The position numbers and the translations under genes were made by a program. Under the pieces are notes generated by a model. The model had not been told where the DNA came from. It worked only from the letters and a program-made list of their open reading frames with translations, and ran no database searches. Below, piece after piece: positions 45,777 to 53,896 of a stretch of DNA of 64,000 bases (position 1 is its first letter; each line of letters opens with the position of its first letter). Origin of the DNA: a bacterium (GTDB lineage Bacteria; Krumholzibacteriota; Krumholzibacteriia; LZORAL124-64-63); assembly GCA_024231905.1 (NCBI GenBank), contig JAAEQC010000157.1, forward strand, positions 27,930-91,929, given 5' to 3'.

Positions 45777-46191
45777 CGGTCGCCTCCACTGCCTCTGTGG
45801 ACACATTGCCAAGCTGACCTGTATCAACCTGGAATGTTACAGTCATCTTGGCTCGCCGTCCACCCGCGATATCATCGAGGACTATATCACCTGGAGCGGC
45901 CAGCGCGCGGGGCTCCCAACGGGAGATAGCGTCAACCACCCGGACCCGCATAAGATCTCTGCGGATATCCTCATCGATGTTGGTGTGTCGAGCTCGATCA
46001 ATCTGTGATCCGAAGTCCAACCGCCACGGGTACTCGCCTCGATAAACTCCGTCGCTCGACGACGCACGGACGCCGAGTACGCATCGGATGTTTGACTTGA
46101 TGAGGGTGGCCCCAGTTGCCGTGGCATAGTCGCCGTGCTCCCTGGTGAGCGGGTAGGAGATGCCTTTTCCGGTCGTGACTTCATCGGACAT
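45769..46191 (-). CDS. gpW/gp25-like baseplate wedge protein
   Basis: 140 residues. GISYPLTREHGDYATATGATLIKSNIRCVLGVRASSSDGVYRGEYPWRLDFGSQIDRARHTNIDEDIRRDLMRVRVVDAISRWEPRA matches the gp25/gpW family, including the EYPW..DFG.. motif with its acidic centre. Forms the wedge core with gpJ; family members share the sheath-initiator fold with the contractile sheath. Confidence 0.9.
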   Translation of the reverse strand: MSDEVTTGKGISYPLTREHGDYATATGATLIKSNIRCVLGVRASSSDGVYRGEYPWRLDFGSQIDRARHTNIDEDIRRDLMRVRVVDAISRWEPRALAAPGDIVLDDIAGGRRAKMTVTFQVDTGQLGNVSTEAVEATVG

Positions 46192-46200
46192 CGCCTTCTC

Positions 46201-46896
46201 CTAAATCTGAATCGCCTCGAGCACCGCGATGATTGGCTCAAGCGCATCTATCATTTCCTGGGCGCCCATGTCCGCGGGGTCCGGCATGCTCGGGAGGTCC
46301 ACCGGGGCCGGCAGAAAGCTGATGAGCGACGAGATGGATCCAAGGATCCCTGTTACCGGCCCGAGGGCCGCCCCGGCGTGGGCCGTCATCGTGGCGGCGT
46401 TGTTGAGCGCGCACTGAGCCTCGGTCTGCAGGGCGGTATCTCCTGCCAAGACTGCCTGATCCATGAGGGCCTGGGCGGAGGCGGTGGCAGTGGCGACCTC
46501 TGTGAGCTGCTCGATCACTGCCGTGAGGTATTTCGCGCAGGCGCTGATCGTGGTGATGACCATCAGCGGCACCGAAAGCTGCGGGATGAGCGTGGCCACC
46601 TTCGCTATCTTCTGTCTCGCCTCGTTCAGGGCCTCTATGAAACCCGCGGGGTCGACCGGAATCTCAGGTGCTCGCTCGAGCACCGTAAATAGCGCGGTCA
46701 CGGCGTCGATCAGAATCAGAGCTGGCTGCAGGGCGGCCAGGGCCGGACCGAGCTGGGACATAATCGACTGAACGGCGCTGAAGTCCGTGCCGACCAACCC
46801 AACCGGGCTCGGGAGCGAGACCAACTGCATCCCCGCTGGGAGGGTCACAGAGACCTCTGCTGGGGGCGAAGGGAGTTGTCCGGTGGTGCAGCTCAT
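46201..46896 (-). CDS. Ala-rich virion protein between gpV and gp25
   Basis: 231 residues, very Ala/Leu/Pro-rich (SQLGPALAALQPALILIDAVTALFTVLERAPEIPVDPAG and TATASAQALMDQAVLAGDTALQTEAQCALNNAATMTAHAG). Predicted long helices with hydrophobic faces. Position in the baseplate cluster and coupling with gpV by ATGA imply virion membership, perhaps at the hub interior or tail tip. No family recognised. Confidence 0.6.
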   Translation of the reverse strand: MSCTTGQLPSPPAEVSVTLPAGMQLVSLPSPVGLVGTDFSAVQSIMSQLGPALAALQPALILIDAVTALFTVLERAPEIPVDPAGFIEALNEARQKIAKVATLIPQLSVPLMVITTISACAKYLTAVIEQLTEVATATASAQALMDQAVLAGDTALQTEAQCALNNAATMTAHAGAALGPVTGILGSISSLISFLPAPVDLPSMPDPADMGAQEMIDALEPIIAVLEAIQI

Positions 46897-47450
46897 ATCG
46901 GCGGCCCCGTCGGCGCCACAGGGCGCCCGTTGAGCGTAAGGGTGGACCCACTCAGGGCCAGGAGGCCTGTGGTAGCGATACGCACGCCCAGCGCCGAGCT
47001 GACGCCCGCTGTGCGCCCAGCAACGTCGACCTCGAGCAGCACCCCGGCGCCATCCGCGGCCTGATCCTTGATTTTGACCCCCGTTGAGTTTGCCCGAGCG
47101 TCAACTTCTATCTGGATCCGGCCGTCCCGCCAGACGATCTTGTCGCCGTCCTCGGTGATCTCGGTGCCCGTTGGCAGCTCGTCGTCGCCAAAATGAGCGC
47201 CGGTCACCCTGCCGGCCTCCCGGTCGCCGCCGATGAACTGAATCACCACCGTCGCGCCGACCGGCGGCACGATGGCGGCGCCGTGGTCCTTCGCTCCGCT
47301 TGCTGGCAGCCCGATCACCGGATACCAGGGAGATTCGTCGAGCTCGCCGTCGATACGCACGCGCACCCATCCATCAGCACGCCGATCAATCACGGTCCCT
47401 TCGTAGGGCCACGGCGCCGGGAATGCATAGTCGAGAGTTCGCTCTGACAT
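46893..47450 (-). CDS. gpV-like baseplate spike
   Basis: 185 residues. The N-terminal OB-fold (GTVIDRRADGWVRVRIDGELDESPWYPVIGLPASGAKDHGAAIVPPVGATVVIQFIGGDREAGRVTG) is the gpV/gp5 spike domain. A strand repeat region follows (DGDKIVWRDGRIQIEV, GVKIKDQAADGAGVLLEV, GVRIATTGLLALSGSTLTLNG), likely a triple beta-helix needle. Ends GRPVAPTGPPI; no metal-binding HxH tip was seen. It pierces the outer membrane during contraction. Confidence 0.9.
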   Translation of the reverse strand: MSERTLDYAFPAPWPYEGTVIDRRADGWVRVRIDGELDESPWYPVIGLPASGAKDHGAAIVPPVGATVVIQFIGGDREAGRVTGAHFGDDELPTGTEITEDGDKIVWRDGRIQIEVDARANSTGVKIKDQAADGAGVLLEVDVAGRTAGVSSALGVRIATTGLLALSGSTLTLNGRPVAPTGPPI

Positions 47451-47457
47451 TGGTATC

Positions 47458-48708
47458 CTATTTGAGGAATTTCATGAGCCTGGACAAGGGCTTGATATTC
47501 GAAGTCGTGCCGAGGAAGTTTCTCAGTGCCGTATCGAGAGCAGCGTCAGATCCAGAGCCCTTCTTCCTGCCGGCCCGACGGATTTGCAGGACAGACTCCT
47601 TTGCTCCGACGCGGTGCGTGGCATTCCGGAGCGAGTAGATCCCGTCGAGCGATGGGTTCAGGCCCCAGACGAGGATATTGGTGAACGTCCGGATCGTCGG
47701 CTCTAGAAAAACGGTGAGGTTCAGCTTCAGCGCGTTGTATTTGTAATCCTTGTAGAGTGAGTCCGCCAGGAGCTGAGCCTCTTGCTCCGTCCGGGATCCG
47801 ATATTGCGCTCGATCTCGAACCCAGTGTCGCCATCATCAAACTGATCGCCCTCGGCAATCGTCTTAATGTCGTCGCTGTCAACGACTTCCACCAGCCCCC
47901 GGGTCGAAGCATCGCTCCCTTCCACCTTATACACCCTCTTGGTGCGAGGGTCACGGCCATACAGCACCACCCTCCCTGCCACCCCGGCGCCGAAGGAGTC
48001 GATGGCGTAGTCCTTGATGAGCCCGACCCCGACAACCCCTCGAACGTACCTGAAGAGGTGCGCGGGAGCCTTGGATCGCTTGGGCTCCTGCCAGTAGATT
48101 CCGCCCTCATCGGACCACAACTCGAAGCCCTCAAGGCGCGCGAGGTACTCAGCAAACTCCCAAGCGTGCTCCTTCGCCTGAGTGATCGACGCCAACCGCT
48201 CCGTTGTCTCTGTGATATGGAGCGCCGATGGGTCGAGGCCGTGACCAGAAAGAACCTCGCGAGCCACCTCCGACCTGGTCTTTTCGTACCAGGTTCTGGA
48301 TTTCGGCTGCCGCGATCTCTTGGCACGCTTGCGCTCGTATGCGGTGACGGTGATGCTCTTGGAATTTCCTTTGTGCTCCTTGGCCACGAACTCCGCTGGT
48401 TCACGCATGCGTCCCGGGTATCCGTACTGAACGAGATACCTCGCGCCCTTGCGCAGGATGGGTTCCTCACGAAGCGCCCAGTCGTCGAAGTTATTGATGG
48501 GCAACTCGACCCGAGAAGTAGCTCCCCCGCCGCCCTTGTCGGTGTGGATGACATCCGTGACCCGGTCCGTGATGTCGGTCCACTCCCCGTTGGCCTGCCG
48601 GACCCGGACGTAGTAGTGCGGCGACAGCAGGTCGACCGGTGGCGAACTCGCGTCGTCGTAGGCCGATGCATCGACCCCTGGCTGGGGCTCTCTGACAACG
48701 CCAATCAC
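47458..48708 (-). CDS. Baseplate hub gpD-like protein
   Basis: 416 residues, GTG start overlapping the LysM gene stop (GTGA). LSPHYYVRVRQANGEWTDITDRVTDVIHTDKGGGGATSRVELPINN, then GLIKDYAIDSFGAGVAGRVVLYGRDPRTKRVYKVEGSD and EAQLLADSLYKDYKYNALKLNLTVFLEP correspond to gpD/late-control D or gp27-like hub rings. It connects the tube to the spike gpV. Confidence 0.85.
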   Translation of the reverse strand: MIGVVREPQPGVDASAYDDASSPPVDLLSPHYYVRVRQANGEWTDITDRVTDVIHTDKGGGGATSRVELPINNFDDWALREEPILRKGARYLVQYGYPGRMREPAEFVAKEHKGNSKSITVTAYERKRAKRSRQPKSRTWYEKTRSEVAREVLSGHGLDPSALHITETTERLASITQAKEHAWEFAEYLARLEGFELWSDEGGIYWQEPKRSKAPAHLFRYVRGVVGVGLIKDYAIDSFGAGVAGRVVLYGRDPRTKRVYKVEGSDASTRGLVEVVDSDDIKTIAEGDQFDDGDTGFEIERNIGSRTEQEAQLLADSLYKDYKYNALKLNLTVFLEPTIRTFTNILVWGLNPSLDGIYSLRNATHRVGAKESVLQIRRAGRKKGSGSDAALDTALRNFLGTTSNIKPLSRLMKFLK

Positions 48709-49046
48709 ACAAACACCTCGGCCTTGAGCCCGAGGATCTCACTCCGTACCGTCGCCGCGCTCGGAAGGAGAATGATCTTCCCTCCAGGGATCGCCAACGT
48801 CGGATCCACAACTGGGACCGGCTGGAAATCACAGGCGATCCACCAGAGCCCACATGCCCTGGTGGAGATCATCCAATAATACATTTGGGCGAGCGTAAAC
48901 CAGGTGTCACCTTCGGTGGCGGTGTGAACGATGTTGTCGTCGCGGTCCGCGTAGCGATACGGCTCATACTCGCCGAGCAAAACCAGCCCGTTCCAGGCGG
49001 TGTAGGTCTCGGATGAGTAATATCTGGATTCAGGGGTAATTTGCAT
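48705..49046 (-). CDS. LysM-type baseplate protein
   Basis: 113 residues. HTATEGDTWFTLAQMYYWMI matches the first half of a LysM fold with the GDT...A..YY pattern, and GGKIILLPSAATV the second. Such small proteins sit between the CIS-tube protein and gpD in contractile tails (gpX or gp53-like). A tail-tip or hub adaptor role is expected. Confidence 0.75.
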   Translation of the reverse strand: MQITPESRYYSSETYTAWNGLVLLGEYEPYRYADRDDNIVHTATEGDTWFTLAQMYYWMISTRACGLWWIACDFQPVPVVDPTLAIPGGKIILLPSAATVRSEILGLKAEVFV

Positions 49047-49047
49047 T

Positions 49048-49611
49048 TCAGCCCTGCTCCGCTGTCATGAATCCCTTCCGGTACGCGTCCGCGGACGTGA
49101 GCCGGTAGATTCTCTTCTCTTGGAAAACGCAGGCCGCATCGAATGCGGTCGGCTTCGAGTTCGTGTCGAACTCTTTGTCGGTGAACTGGAGCGAGTTGAT
49201 CACCACCCGGATCGCCAAGTACCCAGGCCACATCAACATAGCCGTCGGCGGCGAGCGCCGTAGTACATCATTCCAGCGACCGCGAGGATAGCAGAGCGCG
49301 ATCAAGAACCGGCGATGGCGCTCGAACTCATCGCGGATTGCGTCTGCGGTGCCGGCGTCGATCATCTCGCCTGGCTTCCTGGTGCGAGAAATCCATGCCT
49401 TCAGGTTGTGGACCAGCGTCAGGTCGAACTGGGTGTTTGCCGTGTTCTTGTAGCTCAGCCTCTCGAAGCTCGCGCCCAGGCCGGCATCCTTGTCCCAGTT
49501 GACTTGGATGGCCGTGACGAGTTGCTGGGGGTTGAACATGAAGCCCTGGGCCACGCCGGTGTCCTCGTTGATCAGTGCTCCGCGCACCTTTGGTCCGCTG
49601 GCGAAGCTCAT
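49048..49611 (-). CDS. CIS-tube-like baseplate adaptor
   Basis: 187 residues. VAQGFMFNPQQLVTAIQVNWDKDAGLGASFERLSYKNTANTQFDLTLVHNL and RFLIALCYPRGRWNDVLRRSPPTAMLMWPGYLAIRVVINSLQFTDKEFDTNSKPTAFDAACVFQE follow the FNP....... W ........L.F.....L.F..... W....V......F...G.P....v.v.f.E pattern of contractile-injection-system tube/adaptor proteins (gp54/Pvc7-like). Connects tube and hub. ATGA overlap with the tape measure. Confidence 0.75.
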   Translation of the reverse strand: MSFASGPKVRGALINEDTGVAQGFMFNPQQLVTAIQVNWDKDAGLGASFERLSYKNTANTQFDLTLVHNLKAWISRTRKPGEMIDAGTADAIRDEFERHRRFLIALCYPRGRWNDVLRRSPPTAMLMWPGYLAIRVVINSLQFTDKEFDTNSKPTAFDAACVFQEKRIYRLTSADAYRKGFMTAEQG

Positions 49612-52367
49612 TTACCACCTGTGGTTCGGATGGTTGGCTTGAACCTTCCGCCGCCGCGAGCGGACTGCTTGGCCTTTGCTGTGGCCTCGTTGTCGCCCGG
49701 GTTGATGTTGATGTCCAGTTGGACTCGGGCCTCTTTGTAGGCCATCCGGATCTCGTCTCCGAGCTGCGCCTCCTGGTTGCCCGCAAGGCCGGCGGTCCAG
49801 AATTGGAGATACCCACGGATGTTCTCCGCGGGATCAGCGACCGGGGCTGCTGGCTTGGCCCTATAGGACGCGGCGGTGCCTTGCTTCAGGGATGTCTCGT
49901 ACCTTGATCTCTCTCCTGCAGCCACCTGCTTTGACCGACCAAACGCCAGGGCCGCGGCTTCACGGAGTTCTCCAAACGCGCGAGTTCTACCGGGGGTCAT
50001 CCGGCCAACCGCCACCCCTTTCCGTGCCGCGCCAAGTTGCCTGAGGCTGAGCTGAAGCTGCGACCCCATCACTCCGGTCGACCGCATGAGGGGCTTCATT
50101 CTGGCGAAGATCTTGTCGTAGTCCGCTGTCGATACAAACCCCTTCGGGAGCAAGCCAAGGCGCTGGCCCTGTTTTGCAATCCGCATCTGCCCGGATGAGA
50201 CCTGGGCCTGCTGCTTTGCCCACAGTGCGTTGGCCTTTTTGACAGCCTTTTCTCTCTCGATTGGATCATCGATGGCCCGGATCCCAGCAGCCAACGTGGC
50301 CCGCTTTTTTGCGAACCCCATCTCAAGTTCCTGCTGCTTGATGACCCCGGACAGCAGAATCGTCTGTGCCATGTGCTCGCGCTTCGAGCGATCTTTCACG
50401 TGGCGGATGTCGCGGTTGTACTGCCGGGCACGGATATGAACCCTGGCCTGCGCGAGGGTCGCCATCTTTCGCTCAATCTCAAACGCCTGCTTCCGATGGG
50501 CTGTCGCTGACGCGATGTCTTTTTTTCGGATTGCCTTGTACATCCCGACCAGCGCCCGCTGTCGAGCAATGGACAGGCGTCCGACGGTCGCGGTTACCTT
50601 CGACAGCACCTTCTCTGCGGACTTGGAGCTTCTCGAGGCGCTCTTGATGAGCAGCTGTGTCTGAGCGCGAAGTTTTTGATTGAAGGAACTCATGTGGTCG
50701 GACCCACGCTTGATGGTCCGGTTGAAGGCACGGAACGACAGGCGGAACCTGGTGATTTTATCCTGGGCCTTTTGGGCGGCGGATGCGCCGTTGTCCAGCC
50801 GCTTGATCATCCACTTGCTAAGGAACCACCCTGTGGCCACGGCCGCCGCTCCAACCGCAGCCACAGAGCTCGCAGCAGCGGCGGCCTTGCTTGCAAAGGC
50901 TCCTGCCGCCGCGCGAGCTCGGCCCATGCGGGTAGTTGAGACCGCTAGAGCGGTGTTCTGCGCCGTGACCGCGGTGGTGGTCGTTGCGGTGGAGGTAGCC
51001 ATCGCCGCCTGGCCAGCGATATATCGCCCCGCCAAACGGCCGATGGACATCATCATCATCAAGCCACGAAGAACCTTGAAGGCACCCACTACGGTCATGA
51101 TGACCGCCCCCCAGACAATGGTCTGGCCGACGATCTTCTTCGTCACCGGATCCATCGAGTCGATCATGTCGACCAGGTCATTGAGCAGGCTCGTGAGCCT
51201 CTTCAAGACAGGAAGCATTACCTTCGCAAACAGCTCGCCGAACTTGATGACCGTGTTCTTCCAAGATCCAGACAGAAGGCGGTATTGCCCGCCAGTCGTG
51301 TCGAGGGCCTTCTTCACCTTGACCGCGGCGGCGCCGTGCGACTTGCCCAGTCGGTCCATCAATATCTGGTGGCCCTTGGTGTACTCGCCGGAGGTGGCGA
51401 GGCCTTTCTTGAGGTTCTTCTCGTAGGAGTTGATGATAGCCGAGTAGGCTTTCATCCCGCGGACGCCAAAGATGGTCTTTAGCGCGAGATTGCGCTGCTG
51501 GACACCGAGCTTCTGGAGGGCCGGATGGAGTTCTGCGACGATATCCGCCAGGTCTTTCATCTGGCCCTTAGAATCAACCGAGGTCACGCCGAGTTTTTTC
51601 ATCTCCTTCAGCGCGAGCTTGTCACCCGCGAGACGCCGCATGGCTTCGCGGTAGGCGGTCGCCGCGGTCGACGCCTCGTTCCCGGCGTCCCGAAGGAGAC
51701 CAAGAACAGCGAGCATCGACTCGAAGGACTGGTCCGCAGCCTTTGCCTGGGACGCGGCCTGCGAGATGGCGATCTGGAAATCGCGCATCTGGAACGCGCT
51801 GCCGTCGCTGACGACGGTGAGCTTGTCGACCACGTCTGGGAGGTCGTTGACGGTCTTGCCAAACGCATTCAGCGAGGCCATCGCCACCCCGGCGGCCTCG
51901 GCCACACCAAGCTGCCCCATAGACCCCGCCGCAAGGTCGAGCACTGGCCTCAACGCCTTGATGGACTCAGTGGCGGTTAGCCCCTGCGCTCCAAGCTCGC
52001 TCAGCCCTTGGGCTGCCTCCTCTGGGCTGAACTGCGTCAGCTTCCCTGCTTCGAACGCAGCCTTCTTCAGCGCCTCGAGATTTTGCGCACCGTCGATCAT
52101 CTTGGCCGAGGCGGCCGTGATGATGAACTCGAACTCGCCGAAGGCCTTGGTCGCCTTGTTCACAACAGCAAGAACACCAACGCCAGCGGCCACGGCCGCG
52201 GCGCCGCGCTTGGCGGTCCGTTGGGCAGCAGCCTTCTGCTTGCGCTCGAGATCCTTGGCGGCGTCGCCGGTCTTCTGCGTCTCCTTCCGGACCTTCCTCA
52301 TCGTGGCAGTCGCGCCGCGATCCTTGGCCCAGAACTCGAAGCCGAGTCCCATGCTGTTGAGGGCCAT
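49608..52367 (-). CDS. Tail tape-measure protein
   Basis: 919 residues. N-terminal heptads (TMRKVRKETQKTGDAAKDLERKQKAAA) lead into the TP901-type core: QNLEALKKAAFEAGKLTQFSPEEAAQGLSELGAQGLTATESIKALRPVLDLA ... SFESMLAVLGLLRDAGNEASTAATAYREAMRRLAG. Hydrophobic segments follow (KIVGQTIVWGAVIMTVVGAFKVLRGLMMMM; AAAASSVAAVGAAAVATGWFLSKW), then basic coiled coil and tail. It sets tail length and is ejected ahead of the DNA. The position after tube and chaperone is canonical. Confidence 0.95.
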   Translation of the reverse strand: MALNSMGLGFEFWAKDRGATATMRKVRKETQKTGDAAKDLERKQKAAAQRTAKRGAAAVAAGVGVLAVVNKATKAFGEFEFIITAASAKMIDGAQNLEALKKAAFEAGKLTQFSPEEAAQGLSELGAQGLTATESIKALRPVLDLAAGSMGQLGVAEAAGVAMASLNAFGKTVNDLPDVVDKLTVVSDGSAFQMRDFQIAISQAASQAKAADQSFESMLAVLGLLRDAGNEASTAATAYREAMRRLAGDKLALKEMKKLGVTSVDSKGQMKDLADIVAELHPALQKLGVQQRNLALKTIFGVRGMKAYSAIINSYEKNLKKGLATSGEYTKGHQILMDRLGKSHGAAAVKVKKALDTTGGQYRLLSGSWKNTVIKFGELFAKVMLPVLKRLTSLLNDLVDMIDSMDPVTKKIVGQTIVWGAVIMTVVGAFKVLRGLMMMMSIGRLAGRYIAGQAAMATSTATTTTAVTAQNTALAVSTTRMGRARAAAGAFASKAAAAASSVAAVGAAAVATGWFLSKWMIKRLDNGASAAQKAQDKITRFRLSFRAFNRTIKRGSDHMSSFNQKLRAQTQLLIKSASRSSKSAEKVLSKVTATVGRLSIARQRALVGMYKAIRKKDIASATAHRKQAFEIERKMATLAQARVHIRARQYNRDIRHVKDRSKREHMAQTILLSGVIKQQELEMGFAKKRATLAAGIRAIDDPIEREKAVKKANALWAKQQAQVSSGQMRIAKQGQRLGLLPKGFVSTADYDKIFARMKPLMRSTGVMGSQLQLSLRQLGAARKGVAVGRMTPGRTRAFGELREAAALAFGRSKQVAAGERSRYETSLKQGTAASYRAKPAAPVADPAENIRGYLQFWTAGLAGNQEAQLGDEIRMAYKEARVQLDININPGDNEATAKAKQSARGGGRFKPTIRTTGGK

Positions 52368-52496
52368 TTACTTGGCCCCTCCGGATGCCTCTTTGATCAT
52401 CCGGATCTTGTCAGCGAGCAGCTTGTTGAAGGTGCGCAGCGAAAGCTCGTTGATCTCCGTCCATGTCAGAGAATATGTACCGGGCACGCGCTGCAT
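52368..52496 (-). CDS. 42-aa protein between chaperone and tape measure
   Basis: MQRVPGTYSLTWTEINELSL followed by RTFNKLLADKIRMIKEASGGAK. The AAAGGAGGTGCTC just before the ATG is the strongest ribosome site in the region. Stop is adjacent to the tape-measure ATG. Too short for the track. Tail chaperone genes are often accompanied by a second product made by frameshift; this one may fill that role from its own start. Confidence 0.75.
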   Translation of the reverse strand: MQRVPGTYSLTWTEINELSLRTFNKLLADKIRMIKEASGGAK

Positions 52497-52513
52497 GAGC
52501 ACCTCCTTTGCTC

Positions 52514-53362
52514 TCAGGAATTGGTCGTCGCCGATTCCGTCGAGTCCGAAGAATTGCTGCCACCCCGGGAGTCCCTCTTTCGGGCGGCACGTTCCTTCCG
52601 ACGCTTCTGCTTCCGCCGCCTCGAGAAGCTTTCGATGAAAAAACCGGGGGAGATCCCCAGATCATCCGCGAAGATCGTGTCGCACTTGTGGCACTGGACA
52701 TCGAAGGCGGAGTCCAGGCCGCAGTCGGCATCCTCGATTGCGTCGTCGAGCTCGTCAAAGTCATCCGGATGGAGCTTGGCCACGAACCGAACAAAATCCG
52801 GGCGCTCATCACCTTCGATTTTGTGAAGACGGGCGGCGTAGATCACGTGAATATCGTCACCATACTCCTCGACGTACTTCCGCTGCCGCTTGTGAACCCG
52901 CCCATCCAGAAGCTGGAAATAGACGGTCTTGCCACACCTGGTCAAATCGACCCGGCAGGAGTTCTCGTCGCGGCGAAGCATCTCGCGCGACTCCTCACAC
53001 AGCTCCTGGACGTGGAGCTTGTCCAACGGGAGGCGCCACGGGACCATCTCACGGCAGCTGCGGGCAGGGCATTGAACGTCGAAGTCGTAGTTCTTGCCCT
53101 TGGTGAAGACCCGGCACTCGACCAGGAAGAAGAAGAGATCACCGTAGAGAGCCTCTTGGCCCCATGGCGGCTTGCTTGAGGTAAACAGGTAAGGGCCCCG
53201 GTCGAGAACCTTGATGCAGAGTTTGTCGGCCAGGGCTGCTTCCCCTGTGATCACGCTTTGCTTTGCGAGGCGCTTGTCAGTAAATACCTTGAGGTCTTCA
53301 ATTTCGACCTCACGGCCCTCCAGAATCATGCCCGACGGGCATGTAATCTCGGTCGTGTTCAT
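52514..53362 (-). CDS. Tail assembly chaperone/gp26-like protein
   Basis: 282 residues. MNTTEITCPSGMILEGREVEIEDLKVFTDKRLAKQSVITGEAALADKLCIKVLDRGPY has the CPSGM..EGR..KI.DLK.....R.A..G pattern of the T4 gp26-like/chaperone family, found between tube and tape-measure genes. CPARSCREMVPW and VQCHKCDTIFADDLGISPGFFIE add zinc-binding cysteines. The C-terminus is basic then Ser/Thr-rich. AGGAG precedes the ATG. Confidence 0.8.
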   Translation of the reverse strand: MNTTEITCPSGMILEGREVEIEDLKVFTDKRLAKQSVITGEAALADKLCIKVLDRGPYLFTSSKPPWGQEALYGDLFFFLVECRVFTKGKNYDFDVQCPARSCREMVPWRLPLDKLHVQELCEESREMLRRDENSCRVDLTRCGKTVYFQLLDGRVHKRQRKYVEEYGDDIHVIYAARLHKIEGDERPDFVRFVAKLHPDDFDELDDAIEDADCGLDSAFDVQCHKCDTIFADDLGISPGFFIESFSRRRKQKRRKERAARKRDSRGGSNSSDSTESATTNS

Positions 53363-53416
53363 GCGGTTTCTCCTGGCGCATCTGGCGCCTTAAAATTAAG
53401 TTCTGGGCCATCCAGC

Positions 53417-53884
53417 CTATCCGCCGAATACCAGATCCCAGTCGTCCATCTGCAGGGTGGCCACTTGGGCGCGACCCTCGTCGGCTTCGTTGTCCCACTC
53501 GCCGGTGCTGAAGTCGCTGGTCCACACACCGCGAAGCTCCCACTTCTTGACCACCGAATCATTGAGGCCGAGCTGCTCGAGGGTGCCGTTCACCTTGAAC
53601 TCGTCTGCCACCTCGCCGCCATTGTTGGCGACATTCGACGTCAGCTTGAACAGGTTGTACAGCTCCTCGTCCATGCCGGCGATGCGAGTGACCTCGACCG
53701 GCTCGACCGTGGTGCGCCCGGGGGTTTTGATCGGGGTGTTCGACCCGCCTTCCCAGGTTTCCACGACGGCAACCGACTTCTTCAGCTCGCCCATCTTCGA
53801 CCAGCTGGCTCGGGTGAAGTTGTCGAGGCGCAAGCGGAACTTGTGCTTGAGCTCGACGGTTCTGACTGCGCCTTGAACTGCCAT
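53417..53884 (-). CDS. Tail tube protein
   Basis: 155 residues. MAVQGAVRTVELKHKFRLRLDNFTRASWSKMGELKKSVAVVETWEGGSNTPIKTPGRTTVEPVEVTRIAGMDEELYNLFKLTSN corresponds to gp19-like contractile tube proteins: the W.K...L...V...E...G.....K..G......V...R strand order. AAGGAGG precedes the ATG. Follows the sheath gene, as is standard, and forms the inner tube polymer. Confidence 0.9.
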   Translation of the reverse strand: MAVQGAVRTVELKHKFRLRLDNFTRASWSKMGELKKSVAVVETWEGGSNTPIKTPGRTTVEPVEVTRIAGMDEELYNLFKLTSNVANNGGEVADEFKVNGTLEQLGLNDSVVKKWELRGVWTSDFSTGEWDNEADEGRAQVATLQMDDWDLVFGG

Positions 53885-53896
53885 AGAGTGCCCTCC

